Shown one piece after another: positions 22,782 to 31,852 of a stretch of DNA of 64,000 nt. The stretch covers positions 62,001 to 126,000 of the forward strand of contig JASGGY010000008.1 of NCBI GenBank assembly GCA_047602575.1, given 5' to 3'. The notes beneath the pieces are model-generated. The model did no database searches, was not told the DNA's origin, and worked only from the letters and a program-made list of their open reading frames with translations. Position numbers and translations under genes: made by a program. The stretch is from UBA1366 sp047602575. Its GTDB lineage: Bacteria > Bacillota > Clostridia > Oscillospirales > Ruminococcaceae. The first letter of the stretch is position 1, and the number at the start of each line of letters is the position of its first letter.

Positions 22782-24727
22782 TTACACCCCTGCTTTTTCG
22801 GCGATTTCCAGCGTCAGCTTCGCGCGCAGCTCAGCGGGGGTGACTGCGCCGAGGTCGCCGGCTTTGCGCGAGCGCACGGAAACCGTTCCCGTTTCCAGCT
22901 CCTTGTCGCCGATGACGAGCATATAAGGGATTTTTTCCACCTGTGCCTGACGGATTTTATAGCCGATTTTCTCGTTGCGGTCGTCGATTGTTACACGCAT
23001 ACCAAGCGCTTCCAGACCGGCGGCGAGTTCCTCGGCATATACCTGCTGGCGGTCGGCGATGGGCATCAGGCGAACCTGCTCCGGCGCAAGCCAAAGCGGC
23101 ATCGCGCCCGCAAATTTCTCGAGCATCAGCGCCAATGTCCGCTCGTAGCAGCCCAGCGATGTGCGGTGGATGATATAGGGGCGGCGGCGTGTGCCGTCGG
23201 CATCGACGTATTCCATGCCGAATTTCTCGGCGAGCATCTGGTCGATCTGTATGGTGATGAGCGTGTCCTCTTTGCCGTGAACATTGCGGATCTGGATGTC
23301 GAGCTTCGGCCCGTAGAACGCCGCTTCGTCAATGCCGATGCTGTAATCAATGCCCAGATGGTCGAGAATGCGCTTCATTGTTCCCTGTGCCTCGTCCCAC
23401 TGTTCGGGCGTGCCGACGTATTTCGCGGTGTTATTCGGATCCCACTGGGAGAAGCGGTAAGTAAACGTCCTCGAGCAGTCCGACTTTTTCGAGCATAAAG
23501 CGCGCAAGCTCCAGACAGCCCTTGAATTCTTCCTTCCAGCTGTTCGGGGCGGAGAATCAGGTGCCCCTCGGAGATGGTGAACTGACGCACGCGGATTAAA
23601 CCGTGCATTTCTCCGCTGTCCTCGTTGCGGAACAGCGTGGAGGTTTCGCCCAACCGCATCGGCAAATCACGATAGGAACGCTGGCGGTTGAGGAACACCT
23701 GATACTGGAACGGGCAAGTCATCGGGCGCAGGGCATACACTTCCTTGTCGGTTTCCTCGTTGCCCATGACGAACATGCCTTCTTTATAATGATCCCAGTG
23801 ACCGGAAATGCGGTAGAGGTCGGATTTCGCCATGAGCGGTGTTTTTGTCAGAACATAGCCGCGACGCTGCTCCTCATCCTCGACAAAGCGCTGCAAAAGC
23901 TGCACAACCCGCGCGCCCTTGGGCAGCAGGATGGGCAAGCCCTGTCCAATGACGTCAACGGTGGTGAAATATTCCAGTTCGCGTCCAATTTTATTGTGGT
24001 CGCGGCTTTTGGCTTCCTCAAGCTTGACGAGAAACTCCTCCAGCTCCGACGCTTTCGGGAACGCCGTTCCGTAAATTCTCGACAGCTGCTTGCCCTCGTC
24101 GGCTTTTCCCCAATAAGCGCCCGTGCATTGCAAAAGCTTCATTGCCTTGATGGGCGCGGTGCTCATCAGGTGCGGGCCTGCGCACAGGTCGATGAAGTCG
24201 CCCTGCTGGTAAAAGCTGAGCGTTTCTCCCAGATTGTCGTGCTTCTGAATCAGCTCAACCTTATAGTCCTCGCCGCGGCTTTCCATCAGCGCGATTGCTT
24301 CGGCAGCGGGCAGCTCAAAGCGCGTGATTTCAAAACCGATTTTCGCAAGGCGCTTCATCTCGGCTTCGATTTTGCCCAGATCGTCGTTTGTAAACGGCTT
24401 TACCGGCGCAAAGTCGTAATAAAAGCCCGTGTCGGTCGCCGGTCCGCGCGCAAGCTTTGTATCGGGATAAAGGCTCTGCACCGCCTGCGCCAACAGGTGC
24501 GACGCGGAATGGCGGAATGCTTCCTTGCCGTCCTGCGAATCAAAGGTCAGCACCTCGAACGCGCAGTCGCCGTCCACAACCGTGCGAAGGTCGCAGACCT
24601 TGCCGTTGATCCGCACCGCGCAGGCGGCTTTATAAAGCCCCGCACCGATGCCCTTGATGATTTCCGAAGCGGGCATTGCCCCCTCGATTTCGCGGATGCT
24701 GTTGTCTTTGAGTGTTAATTTGATCAT
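22782..24727 (-). CDS. thrS: threonyl-tRNA synthetase, with two single-base insertions in this sequence
   Basis: Charges tRNA-Thr. The N-terminal frame (24727 to about 23535) holds the TGS domain, the editing domain (RHSASHLLAQAVQSLYPD) and the class II core (GHWDHYKEGMFVMGNEETD, RPMTCPFQYQVF). The C-terminal frame (about 23460-22782) holds YRFSQWDPNNTAKY, the catalytic end and the anticodon-binding domain. Between them a third frame reads EEFKGCLELARFMLEKVGLL. One extra base near 23531-23536 and another near 23463-23465 explain both jumps; without them the gene is 648 codons, normal for ThrRS. Start ATG 24727 has GGAGG. In an essential gene this suggests base-call error or a second copy elsewhere. 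A T-box leader lies two genes upstream. Confidence 0.9.
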
Positions 24728-24811
24728 TTTTGTACCCTCCAAATTTATTCATGCTGTAATCGTCCGGCTTTTCACGGGAACTGCGCCGGAATTCTGCCGT
24801 CCGATTGCGGA

Positions 24812-25165
24812 TTACCAATAAAAATACCCTTTGATCCTATCCACCACATCCACATTCAGCCCGTAAAGCAGCGCGTAGCGGATGAGGATGAGCGCCCAGC
24901 CTGCGATGAGCAGACCGCTGATGGTGACGGAAGCCCTGCGCAGACCCGCGTTGGTGCGCGGGGCATAGATGCTTTCGCCGTCGATGCGCGAAATTTTGTC
25001 GAACAGGACGTTGAATACATACAGCACCACGAGCATGGCGCAGAGCATCACGATCCCCGCGGCGGTTTCGAGCTTATGAAAAACCGTCATTGCGCCCGCG
25101 GCAGCCCCTCCCGCCTCCGCGGCAAGGGCGATCAGATAGAACAGGATACCAAGAAATTTCCTCAT
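24812..25165 (-). CDS. small membrane protein of unknown function
   Basis: A 117-residue protein with three hydrophobic segments (about residues 4-27, 37-58 and 80-102) and short charged loops, one reading KISRIDGESIYAPRTNAGLR. No family recognised. It lies between the GNAT gene (12 bases) and thrS in a T-box-led unit, so its level should rise with threonine shortage. Confidence 0.65.
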   Translation of the reverse strand: MRKFLGILFYLIALAAEAGGAAAGAMTVFHKLETAAGIVMLCAMLVVLYVFNVLFDKISRIDGESIYAPRTNAGLRRASVTISGLLIAGWALILIRYALLYGLNVDVVDRIKGYFYW

Positions 25166-25177
25166 ATCGTTCCTCCT

Positions 25178-25663
25178 TTATGGGATGTCCGTCTGTGCTT
25201 CCATTATGCAGACCGTAAACGGAAGCTGTGGGAAGCGCTGTGACCGGGTTTCCGCGAAGCCCGCGCGGGCATACCAGTCCTTGAGGACGGAATTTTCGGC
25301 GATGATGCCGATGCGAAGCGCCTTGTAGCCCAGCCGGCGGGCGTGCACTTTGGCGAATTCCACCGCCGCCGCGCCGAAGCCGCCGTGCCGGAATTCCGGC
25401 ACAACGCCGAGATGTGTCAGCTCAATCCAGTCCTCGCGCCTTTCGATGCCGAAAAATCCGCACAGCGTACCATTTTCCCAGATGCCGTACTGCGCAATGC
25501 CGTTGTCCGCCTCATTGATCAGACGCTCCGTCGTAATGAACGCCGGATTTGTCGGGCAATTGCTCTGTGTCAGCCCGAATTTCTCCGCCACGTCCGCAAA
25601 AGCGCGGTGCAGAACCGCTTCCGCTAAATGCAGCTGTGCGCGGTCAAGCTCTTGAATTTCCAT
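25178..25663 (-). CDS. GNAT-family N-acetyltransferase
   Basis: A 161-residue acetyltransferase. The acetyl-CoA-binding motif is seen in HLGVVPEFRHGGFGAAAVEF (R/Q-x-x-G-x-G/A) and the following KVHARRLGYKALRIGIIAEN, with WYARAGFAE near the C-terminus. Substrate unknown. An in-frame start at 25774 lies within the T-box leader; ATG 25663 follows AAAGGGG after the terminator and is preferred. It is the first gene after the T-box. Confidence 0.8.
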   Translation of the reverse strand: MEIQELDRAQLHLAEAVLHRAFADVAEKFGLTQSNCPTNPAFITTERLINEADNGIAQYGIWENGTLCGFFGIERREDWIELTHLGVVPEFRHGGFGAAAVEFAKVHARRLGYKALRIGIIAENSVLKDWYARAGFAETRSQRFPQLPFTVCIMEAQTDIP

Positions 25664-25938
25664 GAAATCATCCCCTTTCGACAAAAAAGCCCGACACGAA
25701 AAAGCCCATGCTCTTTCGTATCGGGACGACGATGCGTGTTTCCACCCTTGTTCGCGGAAAAATTTCCGCCTCATTCATGCCGGTAACGCTGGCTTGGCGG
25801 CGCGGATTGGGCGCTCTCGGAGGCGGTGTCCGCAAGCTTCACCGCCGCACCGCTTTCAGCACGTTTCTAAGAAACGGCGGTGCTCTCTTTCCGGCGGCAA
25901 GGCAAGCCGCGGCTTCCTCGTCATGGATTTTCGTTATT
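25664..25938 (-). ncRNA. T-box leader, probably threonine-specific
   Basis: On the minus strand the T-box sequence AGGGTGGAAACACGC (25748-25734) is followed by a long terminator hairpin (CCCGATACGAAA...TTTCGTGTCGGG, 25725-25682) ending in six T. Upstream lie GACGAGGAAGCC and GGAAAGAGAGCACCGCCG, which resemble stem I landmarks, and a GGACACCGCC segment whose ACC (25827-25825) could be the threonine specifier. Uncharged tRNA-Thr would prevent termination. The unit downstream is GNAT, membrane protein, thrS. Confidence 0.8.
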
Positions 25939-25944
25939 ACCCTT

Positions 25945-25973
25945 ATTGTACACCCAAAAAGCGCGGGTGTCAA
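25945..25973 (-). promoter_or_regulatory. promoter of the T-box/thrS operon
   Basis: Minus strand TTGACA (25973-25968), 17 bp, TACAAT (25950-25945). Confidence 0.75.
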
Positions 25974-26012
25974 GTTAGAAATTTGATGTTAGATGTTGGA
26001 TGTTAGAGGCTG
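25971..26012. repeat. heptamer-period array, locus 1
   Basis: Successive 7-mers CAAGTTA GAAATTT GATGTTA then GATGTTG GATGTTA GAGGCTG, between the lipoprotein gene and the thrS operon promoter. Related arrays occur at 29717-29751 and on both sides of 35411-35438. Confidence 0.55.
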
Positions 26013-26048
26013 GGGCGGGAAATTGGTTTGTGCCTGGCGGCGGGCGGG

Positions 26049-27662
26049 TTATTTTATGGTGAAATTTGCTGGAACTAACAGCTTTATGCCGGATTCGCTT
26101 TCAAATTCGCGCACCAGAGCATAATCGCCGGGGGCGAGTGTGCCATAGGTGTCTGTCCAGACGGTATACTCCTTGCTGGATTTGCCCGGAGCAACACCCA
26201 TCGCCAATGCGTTCCAAACCAATTCGTGCAGTGGCTCAAGCGCGGTGTATTTTCCGTTTTTCACACGGTATATGCTGTAATCCTCTCCGTAGGTATAGGT
26301 TGTGTCCGTGCCGTTGTAAATAAAAACCGAAATTTCCTCTGCCGATACATCCTGCGCGCGGACGCTCATAGTCAGCCTGCCGTCATCGGCAACGGTGAAT
26401 TTGGCTGCAAGCTCCAGCTTTTTCTCACCCTGCCAGCCAGTGCGCACCAGCACGTAGCTGCCCGCTTTCAGCGCGCCGTAATTGCCGCCCCAGGAGATTT
26501 TCAGGTGCGCTTTTTTGCCGGCGGCGACGGTGTAGAGCATATCGGGGAAGTCCTCGGTCAGGAACGGCGTCACTTCCGCGCGTTTTCCGCCGGTGACGCG
26601 GTAAATTTTGTAGCCCGCGTTGTAATCAAGGTCTTTTGCCGATGTGTTGTCGATCACCATCGTCAGCCCCGTTGCGGAAACGCCTTCCACCGTTACCTTG
26701 TTTTTTGCCGCAACGGTGAAGTTCACCGAATAGTCGGCTGTTTTTCCGTCAGCCCAGCCGGCAAAGGTCAGCTTGTATATGCCCGGGGTGGTCGTGCAGA
26801 AGCCGCCCCAATCAAAGGTGTGGGTTGTGCTTCCGCCCGACGGAACGATGAGCATATCATCCGACACTACCATTTCATCAAGCGAATTTTCCCATGCCGG
26901 ATCGTCGGTTTTTACGAGGTTGAACTGCCTGCCAAACGAAAACTCGCCGGCGGTGTTGTTGTTAATTTGGATCGTCAAGCCCGTCGCGGTGAGCGAGCCT
27001 TCCGCAAGCTTCACCGTCACCTTGCCCTGTTTCGCAACGGTGAAGTTCACCGACAGGCCAACCGTTTTCCCGTCAACCCAGCCGGAAAAAACCAGCTTGT
27101 ATGCACCCGGGGTCATGGTGCAGTATCCGCCCCAGTCAAAGGCAAAGTCCGTGCTTCCGCCGGCTGAAACGATGATTGCGTCTTCCTGTACCACCATTTC
27201 GCCGAGTGTATTTTCCCACGTCGGGTCGTCAGGCTTCTCGATGTTGAACCGCCTGCCGAACACCAGCTCGCCGTTGGTTTTGTTATCAATGTGCATGGTC
27301 AAGCCCGTTGCGGTGAGTGAGCCCGCAACGACCGATGTGGTCACTTTCCCCGTGACGGGTTTTGCGGGTTCGGTCTGAGAAGCCGGCGGCTGTGCGCTGC
27401 CCGCATTTCCGGCAGACACACCGGTCTGTGTTTGGTTGATTTGCGAAACCGGCACACTCTCGTCCGGTGTTGCGGGCGGGAGTTCCTTGCGGGTAACGGT
27501 CTGATCGGATGCGGGCGGGAGCTGTTCAACCGGTGCGGTGGTCGCGGCGGTGCTGCCCGCTGTTATGCCGTTTGAATTGGCGGAATCGGCGGCGTTTGAG
27601 CAGCCCGTGCAAAACAATGCAGCCGCTGCGCAGACTGCCGCAAAGCGTGTTTTCCGGCTCAT
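26049..27662 (-). CDS. lipoprotein with four Ig-like repeats
   Basis: A 537-residue surface protein. The signal peptide ends in a lipobox (ALFCTGCSNA, Cys at about 21), then a Thr/Pro/Ser/Gln linker to about 105. Four domains of about 100 residues follow (about 108-212, 217-320, 323-425, 428-537). Each begins with a hydrophobic strand (TATGLTMHIDN, TATGLTIQINN, SATGLTMVIDN, SAEEISVFIYN) and ends with a GxYxLV/F...F strand. The last repeat (YTYGEDYSIYRVKNGKY ... LAPGDYALVREF) resembles the bacterial Ig-like domain called Big_14. Repeats 1 and 2 are the most alike. It is probably an adhesin or binding protein; the ligand is unknown. Confidence 0.75.
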   Translation of the reverse strand: MSRKTRFAAVCAAAALFCTGCSNAADSANSNGITAGSTAATTAPVEQLPPASDQTVTRKELPPATPDESVPVSQINQTQTGVSAGNAGSAQPPASQTEPAKPVTGKVTTSVVAGSLTATGLTMHIDNKTNGELVFGRRFNIEKPDDPTWENTLGEMVVQEDAIIVSAGGSTDFAFDWGGYCTMTPGAYKLVFSGWVDGKTVGLSVNFTVAKQGKVTVKLAEGSLTATGLTIQINNNTAGEFSFGRQFNLVKTDDPAWENSLDEMVVSDDMLIVPSGGSTTHTFDWGGFCTTTPGIYKLTFAGWADGKTADYSVNFTVAAKNKVTVEGVSATGLTMVIDNTSAKDLDYNAGYKIYRVTGGKRAEVTPFLTEDFPDMLYTVAAGKKAHLKISWGGNYGALKAGSYVLVRTGWQGEKKLELAAKFTVADDGRLTMSVRAQDVSAEEISVFIYNGTDTTYTYGEDYSIYRVKNGKYTALEPLHELVWNALAMGVAPGKSSKEYTVWTDTYGTLAPGDYALVREFESESGIKLLVPANFTIK

Positions 27663-27857
27663 GAAAACGCCTCCTTAAAAAATTCACAAAAAGTTTTCCT
27701 CTGGCGATACCTTTATTATAATAGTCTTTGCCTGTTTTGTCAAGAATATTTCATAAGACTCCGGCGAATTTTTCGCACTGGTGAAAAGGCGCGGCATTTC
27801 TTGTGCATCGTTTTCAGAAAACTTGTATATTTTTTGTTTGTTTAACCGAAAAAAGCC

Positions 27858-27886
27858 TTGACAACCGTGCGGATTTGTTATAAAAT
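27858..27886 (+). promoter_or_regulatory. promoter of rny
   Basis: TTGACA (27858-27863), 17 bp, TAAAAT (27881-27886). This leaves a leader of about 205 nt before the rny start; I see no known riboswitch in it. Confidence 0.65.
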
Positions 27887-28099
27887 AATAGTAGCATTCA
27901 TTTGCACTTGATCCGTGCGGGAGGAATGACTCCGCATGGTTTGATATACCGCAGATAAAATGCGCCGCGCCCGGGGCTTTCGCGCTCCGGATTGCTTTGC
28001 GTGCGCTTTTACATCCGAAGCCTTTCACGGACGCGAACGGTCCGGATGTGAATGCTTGTACCTTTAAAATAAGATAAAAAGGAGGAAGGCTGAAAGATC

Positions 28100-29671
28100 A
28101 TGGGTATTTATATCTTGATCGGCGCAGTTGCTTTTGTCATCGGTGCGTTTCTGGGCGGTGTGATTCTGTTCAGAAAAGGCTATCTGGCAGGCGGAGAAAA
28201 CCGCCGTGTCACAGCGGAAGCCGCCATCGGTTCGGCGGAAAAGGAAGCTGAACGTTTGCTTGACGACGCAAAAAAACACGCCGACAGTCTGAAAAAAGAA
28301 GCCCTCGTTGAAGCCAAGGACGAGATACATAGGAATCGTACCGAGGCAGAACGCGAGATTAAGGAACGCCGCTCCGAGGTTTCCCGGCAGGAGCGCCGCA
28401 TCCAGCAAAAGGAGGAAACCCTTGACAAAAAGCTCGACAACATCGAGCGCAAGGAGGAAGCTCTCGCCGCAAAGCACAAAACCGCCGACGAAAAGCTCGT
28501 CGAAGCTGACCGTATCAAAAACAGCCAGCTGGAAATCTTAGAACGCATTTCCGAATTCACCATCGAGCAGGCAAAGGACTATATGCTCCGGCATCTTGAA
28601 AACGAATTGGTTCACGAAAAGGCTGTGAAAATCGCCGCTTACGAAAACCAGCTGCGCGAGGAATGCGAGGACAAGGCGCGCAATCAGATTTCGCTTGCCA
28701 TCGCACGATGCGCGGCGGATCAGGTTTCCGAATCCGCGGTATCGGTGGTTTCCCTGCCAAACGACGAGATGAAGGGCAGAATCATCGGACGTGAGGGCCG
28801 CAACATCCGCACCATCGAAACCCTCACCGGCGTTGACCTGATCATCGACGACACGCCGGAAGCCATCACGATTTCCTGTTTTGACCAGGTTCGCCGGGAA
28901 ATCGCCCGCATCGCGCTTGAAAAGCTCATTCAGGACGGACGCATTCACCCCACGCGCATCGAGGAAATGGTCGAGAAGGCAAAACGCGAGGTCGAGCTGA
29001 AAATCAAGCAGGAAGGCGAGCGCGCGGTTCTCGAAACCAACGTACACGGACTCAATCATGAGCTTGTTAAGCTCATCGGGCGTCTGCGTTACCGCACCAG
29101 CTATCGCCAAAACGTGCTCAATCACTCGATCGAGGTTGCGCATCTCGCGGGCATGATGGCATCGGAGCTTGGCGTTGACGCAAATGTGGCAAGACGCGCC
29201 GGACTGCTTCACGACATCGGCAAGGCGCTGAGCTATGAAATCGAGGGCAGCCACGTTCAGATCGGCGTGGATGTCTGCAAGAAATACCGCGAGAGCGCGG
29301 ATATCATCCACGCGATCGAAGCCCACCACGGCGATGTGGAAACCAAAACAGTGGTGGCAGCACTCGTTCAGGCTGCCGACGCGATTTCCGCGGCAAGACC
29401 GGCGGCAAGAAGCGAGAATTACGAGAATTATATCAAGAGATTACAGAAGCTTGAGGAAATTTGTACCTCTTACGACGGTGTAGAAAAGTCGTTCGCAATC
29501 CAGGCGGGACGCGAAGTCAGAATCATGATCGCGCCCGAACGCATCAACGATGAGAAGATGGTGCTGGTTGCAAGAGAAATCGCAAAGCGGATAGAAACAG
29601 AGATGGACTATCCGGGTCAGATAAAGGTTCATTTAATCCGCGAAAGCCGCGCAATTGAATACGCGAAGTAA
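28100..29671 (+). CDS. rny: ribonuclease Y
   Basis: A 523-residue membrane-anchored endoribonuclease that starts mRNA decay in Firmicutes. It has an N-terminal anchor (residues 3-24), a long coiled coil (about 35-200, rich in E, K, R), a KH domain (GRIIGREGRNIRTIETLTGV, about 229-248) and an HD domain (LNHSIEVAHLAG; LLHDIGKAL, about 367-377; EAHHGDVE). All key catalytic residues are present and length is normal. ATG 28100 lies 10 nt after GGAGGAAGG. It stands alone behind its own promoter. Confidence 0.95.
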   Translation: MGIYILIGAVAFVIGAFLGGVILFRKGYLAGGENRRVTAEAAIGSAEKEAERLLDDAKKHADSLKKEALVEAKDEIHRNRTEAEREIKERRSEVSRQERRIQQKEETLDKKLDNIERKEEALAAKHKTADEKLVEADRIKNSQLEILERISEFTIEQAKDYMLRHLENELVHEKAVKIAAYENQLREECEDKARNQISLAIARCAADQVSESAVSVVSLPNDEMKGRIIGREGRNIRTIETLTGVDLIIDDTPEAITISCFDQVRREIARIALEKLIQDGRIHPTRIEEMVEKAKREVELKIKQEGERAVLETNVHGLNHELVKLIGRLRYRTSYRQNVLNHSIEVAHLAGMMASELGVDANVARRAGLLHDIGKALSYEIEGSHVQIGVDVCKKYRESADIIHAIEAHHGDVETKTVVAALVQAADAISAARPAARSENYENYIKRLQKLEEICTSYDGVEKSFAIQAGREVRIMIAPERINDEKMVLVAREIAKRIETEMDYPGQIKVHLIRESRAIEYAK

Positions 29672-29716
29672 AGCAAATAATCAAGCGGGCGCGATGTCCG
29701 CTTGTTTTATTACCAA

Positions 29717-29751
29717 CCCCTAACTCCTAACCCCTAAAACCTAATCCCTAA
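29717..29751. repeat. heptamer-period array, locus 2
   Basis: Five contiguous 7-mers: CCCCTAA CTCCTAA then CCCCTAA AACCTAA TCCCTAA, in the gap between rny and the next gene. Confidence 0.7.
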
Positions 29752-29769
29752 CATCGGAGGTCATCCTAT

Positions 29770-31332
29770 ATGGGCAATCCGGATAAGCAGCTCATTTTCT
29801 TCAAGCACAACGAGAAAACCGATTTTATCCGCAACCTCACGCCTGCGGGTTATCAGCGGATGGCAGGGATTTTCCTGCTCATCAGCGCGGGGCTGCTCAC
29901 CGTGTGCGCGGTGCCGTATACGGTGCTGTGTGACACGGTGCAGAATTATGACCGGCTGGGCTTTGCGCATTTCTGGAGCGAAAACTTTTTTGTTCTGATG
30001 CTGGCGGCGGTGCTTTGCACCGGCTATCTGGCGTATCTGCTCGTGCTCATCCGGCTGTTGAAAAAAGAATTTCCGTTTGCAAAGCTAAAAGGCACGGCGT
30101 TTTTCGCAGGATATCTGGTTCTGGCTGTGGTGTCAACTGCGACGGCGTTCAACACCAAAACTGCGATCAACGGCTCGTCGGGGCGCTATGAGGGACTGCT
30201 GACGATTCTGGCATATGCGGGGCTGTTCTTCGGCTGCGCGATGCTTACGCGCGCGGATTTTAAAAAGCGCCTGTGCGACTTCATCGTAGCGGCGGGTGCT
30301 GCCAACGCGGCTTACGGCATTTTACAGGGGATTCCGGCGTTTAACGGGAAAATCCCGTCGTTCTATGACTATATGCTTTTCAGCAAAACCTTTATGGCAA
30401 GCGGGTTCACCGCCTCGCCGCTGGCACTTGCCTCGCTGGTGACGGTTTGTCTGGGGCTTTCGGTAACGGGATTTCTTCACGACGGCGCAAAGGCGCGCAA
30501 ATGGTTTTATGCCGCCGCGTCCGTGGTGATGGTCGCAGCCGGCATCCTCACGCATTCGCTCACGGCGTATGTTGGCATCACAGCGGTTTGTGTAACGATT
30601 TTTATCGTCGAACTGATCCGCATTGTGAAAAAGCACGCACCGGAACGCGGCGGATTCTTTCGCCGCCCGATGGGCAAGCTCGTCGGCATCATCGCAAGCT
30701 TTGCCGCGGTGTTTGGGCTTCTCTGCGCCACGGGGCTGACCGCGCTGACCGACAACCGCACCGTCTGGATGGACAGCGGCAGCCGCTTGCTCATCACCGG
30801 CGGCTTTGACATCGACGCAGGCAAGTTCAGCATCTTCCCCACGCTTTGGGGGCACGCGATTGATGTGATCAAGGAGCATCCCCTGACCGGCGCGGGTCCC
30901 GACAACTTCAAGATGGAGGATACCTACAACGCTTATCTCCAGACGCTTCCTGCAGGGCAGCGCTCGTCCGTTGACCGCGACGAAAGCTATTACATGACGA
31001 CGACGAAAGCAACGCCGGACCGCGGGTACAGCCTGCTCCTCGACACCGCCGCAAGCTCCGGCATTCCCGCGGCGGTTCTGCTGCTTGCTTTCATCGCAGC
31101 CACCGCCGTGCGCGCCGTCAAAGTCGTCCGGAAGTTCTATGCCGGCAAGGACGCTGCTTGGATGCCGACCGCCGCCGTTTGCGCCGCGCTCGCGTGGTTC
31201 GTTCAATCAAATATCAACATCTCGACCCTGACCGTCACGCCCTTTGTCATGCTGACCGCAGCGCTGATCTGGAGTCTGGATGCGGAGCAAAGCACCGAAA
31301 AAAACGCTGCGGCTGAAAAACCGCGCAAATAA
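29770..31332 (+). CDS. O-antigen ligase/polymerase-like membrane protein (Wzy family)
   Basis: A 520-residue protein with about ten membrane spans and one large extracellular loop (about residues 325-420). The loop holds WGHAIDVIKEHPLTGAGPDNF, the hallmark region of the O-antigen ligase/Wzy_C superfamily. In Gram-positives such proteins join or polymerise surface glycan units on undecaprenyl pyrophosphate. It could work with the sugar transferase at 12512-13930, though the genes are far apart. ATG 29770 has GGAGG 29756-29760. The small RDAC-like gene follows after 22 bases. Confidence 0.8.
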   Translation: MGNPDKQLIFFKHNEKTDFIRNLTPAGYQRMAGIFLLISAGLLTVCAVPYTVLCDTVQNYDRLGFAHFWSENFFVLMLAAVLCTGYLAYLLVLIRLLKKEFPFAKLKGTAFFAGYLVLAVVSTATAFNTKTAINGSSGRYEGLLTILAYAGLFFGCAMLTRADFKKRLCDFIVAAGAANAAYGILQGIPAFNGKIPSFYDYMLFSKTFMASGFTASPLALASLVTVCLGLSVTGFLHDGAKARKWFYAAASVVMVAAGILTHSLTAYVGITAVCVTIFIVELIRIVKKHAPERGGFFRRPMGKLVGIIASFAAVFGLLCATGLTALTDNRTVWMDSGSRLLITGGFDIDAGKFSIFPTLWGHAIDVIKEHPLTGAGPDNFKMEDTYNAYLQTLPAGQRSSVDRDESYYMTTTKATPDRGYSLLLDTAASSGIPAAVLLLAFIAATAVRAVKVVRKFYAGKDAAWMPTAAVCAALAWFVQSNINISTLTVTPFVMLTAALIWSLDAEQSTEKNAAAEKPRK

Positions 31333-31354
31333 AAACGAAAGCGGGCGTGTTTTT

Positions 31355-31567
31355 ATGAAAGTCGCTTCCATCGGGGATATTGTGGAACTCAACGCGCTGC
31401 TCAAAGAAAAGTCTGCGGTTGTGCATCTGCGCGATGCCTGCGGACACCAGTCCCTTTGGATCGAGGGCGGCGACGCGTCGCTGCGGGACTTCGTGACGGA
31501 TTTCTTCGCGCAAAAAGGGCTGGAGCTGAAATTCGCGGACGACGGAATCAATTTCTGGGTGCTGTAA
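31355..31567 (+). CDS. RDAC-family small protein
   Basis: A 70-residue acidic cytosolic protein. The segment AVVHLRDACGHQSLWIE contains the RDAC tetrapeptide for which a small Clostridia family is named, followed by a strand-rich C-terminus (LELKFADDGINFWVL). Function unknown. The gene lies 22 bases after the Wzy-like gene and is probably co-transcribed. ATG 31355 has only a weak ribosome binding site (GAAAGCGGG); an in-frame start at 31280 lies inside the upstream gene. Confidence 0.65.
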   Translation: MKVASIGDIVELNALLKEKSAVVHLRDACGHQSLWIEGGDASLRDFVTDFFAQKGLELKFADDGINFWVL

Positions 31568-31591
31568 AACAGGGGAGCTTCGTTGCCTTTC

Positions 31592-31690
31592 ACCAAAGGG
31601 GGCATGCCCCCTTTGGAAACCCGTTGTTTTTGGGATTTTACTTTTATTCGTTTAGTTAATTATGATTGAACTACTTCTTTTGTGATTTCA
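31592..31690. repeat. dispersed palindromic element, partial copy C
   Basis: Terminal hairpin CCAAAGGGGGCATGCCCCCT followed by TTGGAAACCCGTTGTTTT and an AT-rich stretch that also matches copy E (60886-60960). Located 24 bases after a gene end, where the hairpin may act as a terminator. Confidence 0.75.
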
Positions 31691-31779
31691 GCAGGGTACA
31701 AGGAAGATGCGCATGTACTTTTATCTTGCGAGTGTGCGGAGCTTCGCCACGCTTCCGGCTTTTTTGTGACAAAACGCGT

Positions 31780-31808
31780 TTGACAAGCAAAAAAATACGT
31801 TGTATAAT
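31780..31808 (+). promoter_or_regulatory. promoter of the SH3-domain protein gene
   Basis: TTGACA (31780-31785), 17 bp, TATAAT (31803-31808): a consensus pair. Confidence 0.8.
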
Positions 31809-31852
31809 ATGGTAGATTATTCCGCGAACAACACAAAGAGAGGAGCATTCTC

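Noticed and set aside
27684..28028. Minus-strand 114-codon frame upstream of rny
   Set aside because: It runs across the rny promoter and leader, has no ribosome binding site and no family-like sequence.
29717..29751. Telomere-like CCCCTAA repeat
   Set aside because: It is a short degenerate heptamer run in a bacterial intergenic gap with relatives at other loci, not a chromosome end.
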